Positions 41,900 through 43,762 of a stretch of DNA of 43,762 nt are shown in pieces (positions within the stretch are counted from its first letter, which is position 1; every line of letters starts with the position of its first letter). The stretch covers positions 1-43,762 of the forward strand of contig JAZQEH010000084.1 in NCBI GenBank assembly GCA_045538895.1, given 5' to 3'. The stretch comes from UMGS902 sp045538895. Its GTDB lineage: Bacteria > Bacillota > Clostridia > Oscillospirales > CAG-272. A program made the translations under genes and the position numbers. A model generated the notes under the pieces. That model was given only the letters and a program-made list of their open reading frames with translations, was not told the DNA's origin and made no database searches.

Positions 41900-43548
41900 T
41901 ACTTAAGTGTGATTACGGATTCATCCCACATCTCGGGAGCTTCGTAGCCGAGGAAGTTTACGGTGGTCGCCGCAACGTTAGAAAGACCGAACTCGCCTGC
42001 GTCAGCCTTTACGGTGTAAGCATCGGTGTAGAAATTATCGTAAATGATGCAGGGTACACGGTTGAGTGTGTGTGAGGTCTTGGACTTGGGAGTACCGTCC
42101 TTGGAGAGCTTAAGCTCACCCTTCTTGTCAAGCTCATACATCTCATCTGCATTACCGTGGTCGGCGGTGATAATAGCAACACCGTGGAGTTTGTCAACAA
42201 CCTTTAAAATTCTTGCAAGCTGAAGATCAAGAGCCTCCATCGAGCACTGAGTTGCAACAAAGTTACCTGTGTGACCAACCATGTCACCGTTGGGGAAGTT
42301 GACACGGAGGCACTGATACTTGCCGCTTTCAAGGCACTCGATAAGCTTGTCGGTAATCTCTGCACACTTCATCCAGGGACGCTGCTCGAAAGGAACAACG
42401 TCGGAGGGGATTTCGATATAGGTTTCAAGGTCGTCATTGAACTTGCCGCTCTTGTTACCGTTCCAGAAATAGGTAACGTGACCGTACTTCTGCGTTTCGG
42501 AAATAGCGAGAATAGAAACACCGCTGTTTGTGAGGTATTCACCCATAGTGTTGGTGATTTCGGGGGGATTTACAAGGAAGTTTGAGGGAATGTGGAGGTC
42601 ACCGTCATACTCAAGCATACCTGCGTAAATAACCTTGGGATAACGAACACGGTCAAAATGAGAGAAATCCGCATCGTCAAATGCCTTGGAGATTTCGATA
42701 GAACGGTCGCCGCGGAAGTTGAAGAAGATCACGCTGTCACCGTCATTTACAGTACCAACGGGAGTGCCGTTTTCAGCGATAACAAATGCAGGAAGATCCT
42801 GGTCGATTACCGAGAGCTCTGCGCGGTAGGTTTCAACTGCCTCGTGTGCAGAGGCGAACTGTCTGCCCTCGCCGAGCACGTGAGTTTTCCAGCCTGCCTC
42901 AACCATTGCCCAGTTAGCCTCATAGCGGTCCATAGTGATCTGCATACGTCCGCCGCCCGATGCAATCTTTATATCAAAGTTTGCATCACGAAGACCGTCA
43001 AGATAAGCCTCAAACGGGTCGATGTAATCAAATGCACTGGTTTCGCCAACGTCACGTCCGTCAATAAGGATGTGAACACGTACACGTGCAATACCCTCAG
43101 CCTTTGCCTGATTGATCATTGCCTTCAAGTGATCGATATGTGAATGAACGTTACCGTCGGAGAAAAGTCCGAGAAAATGAAGTGTGGAATTGTTAGCCTT
43201 TACGTTTGAGGTAAGCTTCTGCCATGTTTCGCCTGCAAACATCTTGCCGGACTCAATGGACTGGGATACAAGCTTTGCACCCTGCGCAAAAACCTGACCT
43301 GCACCGAGCGCATTGTGACCTACCTCGGAGTTACCCATGTCAACGTCACCGGGCAGACCAACGGCTGTACCGTGTGCCTTGAGCTTGAGAGTGGGGTACT
43401 TTTCCATAAGCATATCAAGTGTGGGAGTATTAGCAGCAGCAACTGCGTTTGCACCGTTTGCCGCAGTAAGACCTACACCGTCCATAACGATAGTAAGCAC
43501 AGGGCCCTGTACGCCCTTGAATGATGCCTTGTTAAGCTTTGTTTCCAT
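41899..43548 (-). CDS. gpmI: 2,3-bisphosphoglycerate-independent phosphoglycerate mutase
   Basis: GpmI interconverts 3- and 2-phosphoglycerate in glycolysis using two metal ions and a phosphoserine intermediate. The full-length protein (549 aa) has the N-terminal metal site MDGVG, active-site MGNSEVGHNALGAGQ, the domain-2 segment VRVHILIDGRDVGETSAFDYI, ASGGGRMQITMDRYEANW, FFNFRGDRSIEISKAF and the C-terminal ITADHGNADEMYE and SHTLNRVPCI metal ligands. AAGGAG precedes the ATG. The enzyme is Mn2+- and pH-sensitive in spore formers, where it controls 3-PGA storage in spores. Monocistronic. Confidence 0.98.
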   Translation of the reverse strand: METKLNKASFKGVQGPVLTIVMDGVGLTAANGANAVAAANTPTLDMLMEKYPTLKLKAHGTAVGLPGDVDMGNSEVGHNALGAGQVFAQGAKLVSQSIESGKMFAGETWQKLTSNVKANNSTLHFLGLFSDGNVHSHIDHLKAMINQAKAEGIARVRVHILIDGRDVGETSAFDYIDPFEAYLDGLRDANFDIKIASGGGRMQITMDRYEANWAMVEAGWKTHVLGEGRQFASAHEAVETYRAELSVIDQDLPAFVIAENGTPVGTVNDGDSVIFFNFRGDRSIEISKAFDDADFSHFDRVRYPKVIYAGMLEYDGDLHIPSNFLVNPPEITNTMGEYLTNSGVSILAISETQKYGHVTYFWNGNKSGKFNDDLETYIEIPSDVVPFEQRPWMKCAEITDKLIECLESGKYQCLRVNFPNGDMVGHTGNFVATQCSMEALDLQLARILKVVDKLHGVAIITADHGNADEMYELDKKGELKLSKDGTPKSKTSHTLNRVPCIIYDNFYTDAYTVKADAGEFGLSNVAATTVNFLGYEAPEMWDESVITLK

Positions 43549-43583
43549 TTATTTTACTCCTTAAAATTATTATCTAATTAATT

Positions 43584-43611
43584 ATTATACCAAATACGGC
43601 AACATTTTCAA
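43584..43611 (-). promoter_or_regulatory. Promoter of gpmI
   Basis: Minus strand TTGAAA (43611-43606), 16-bp spacer, TATAAT (43589-43584), ~36 bp from the ATG. Confidence 0.65.
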
Positions 43612-43637
43612 GTAGTTTGTTAAATTTATAGCAGAAA

Positions 43638-43762
43638 TAAATAAATGTTTACATTAACAAGCCTTCCTCAGACGAGGAAGGTGGCGCCGCAAGGCGACGG
43701 AAGGAGGGACCATTCTAATTGTTACTTTTTCCCTCCCTCAGTCAGCGTTCCGCTGACAGCTC
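43638..43762. repeat. Framed repeat with module C in reverse, cut by window edge
   Basis: Frame end TAAATAAATGTTTACATT (43638-43655) continues into ACAAGCCTTCCTCAGACGAGG and the GCGCCGCAAGGCGAC hairpin. This is the reverse complement of the right two-thirds of the locus at 33605-33775. The second frame end lies outside the window. Confidence 0.85.

Noticed and set aside
1..43762. tRNA or rRNA genes, prophage or defence genes
   Set aside because: No cloverleaf with TTCRANNC arm, no rRNA-like tracts, and no phage, restriction or toxin-antitoxin proteins were recognised on either strand.

Overview
The window reads as chromosomal DNA from an anaerobic, endospore-forming member of the Clostridia (Firmicutes), plausibly an uncultured gut Oscillospiraceae/Ruminococcaceae-type organism. 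The evidence is a Soj/Spo0J partition operon with parS sites matching the Bacillus/Clostridium consensus, HPr kinase, HemZ, a bifunctional Rel protein, the CdaA/CdaR pair, two S-layer-homology (SLH) surface proteins, a SpoIIQ-like protein behind a perfect sigma-F-type promoter, and a SpoVAF/GerA-family spore membrane protein. I see no phage, plasmid, IS transposase, CRISPR, rRNA or tRNA. The placement below class level is inference.

Layout. 1-3742: a minus-strand operon parA-parB-(two-TM protein)-(MORN-repeat protein) with three parS sites around its promoter. 4118-5112: a secreted SleB-type wall hydrolase. 5433-8500: a secreted phosphodiester glycosidase (NAGPA family) with SLH anchors. 8509-9607: hprK. 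9681-13436: a very large, strongly codon-biased SLH protein, the best S-layer candidate. 13658-16349: AraC-type regulator and lepA. 16536-20680 (minus): hemZ, uridine-kinase-like protein, SpoVB/MurJ-type flippase. 20849-23508 (minus): relA/spoT-type gene and dtd. 23713-25851 (minus): recJ. 26062-29911 (minus): cdaA-cdaR-FAD protein. 29953-33578 (plus): alpha/beta hydrolase, membrane-bound MurF-like ligase, ddl. 33785-34635: spoIIQ-like gene. 34643-37245 (minus): two tandem CNNM/CBS/CorC proteins. 37273-38391 (minus): VanY-type carboxypeptidase, divergent from a two-gene PqqD/S26-peptidase operon (38411-39226). 39406-41860 (minus): nucleoside-kinase-like gene and spoVAF-like gene. 41872-43611 (minus): gpmI.

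Functional themes. Much of the window concerns the cell envelope and sporulation: precursor synthesis (MurF-like, Ddl, flippase), trimming (VanY type), hydrolysis (SleB type), surface-layer proteins, and forespore/spore proteins (SpoIIQ, SpoVAF). Signalling genes (ppGpp, c-di-AMP, HPr kinase) lie among them.

Most unusual structure. At least seven intergenic loci (13448, 16358, 20691, 23543, 33605, 39251, 43638, and probably the left edge) are framed by the same ~18-28-bp inverted terminal sequence (consensus TAAATTAWTGTTTAYGGG, often continuing into AGTAACGAAGG) but carry unrelated palindromic interiors. Three genes (the flippase gene, recJ, spoVAF-like) have their stop codon exactly as the outer trinucleotide of such a frame. 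This modular framed-repeat family is the best candidate for something undescribed. Second-tier leads are the orphan PqqD/S26 pair, the MORN protein in the partition operon, and a start-site hairpin that would sequester the ribosome-binding site of the spoVAF-like gene.
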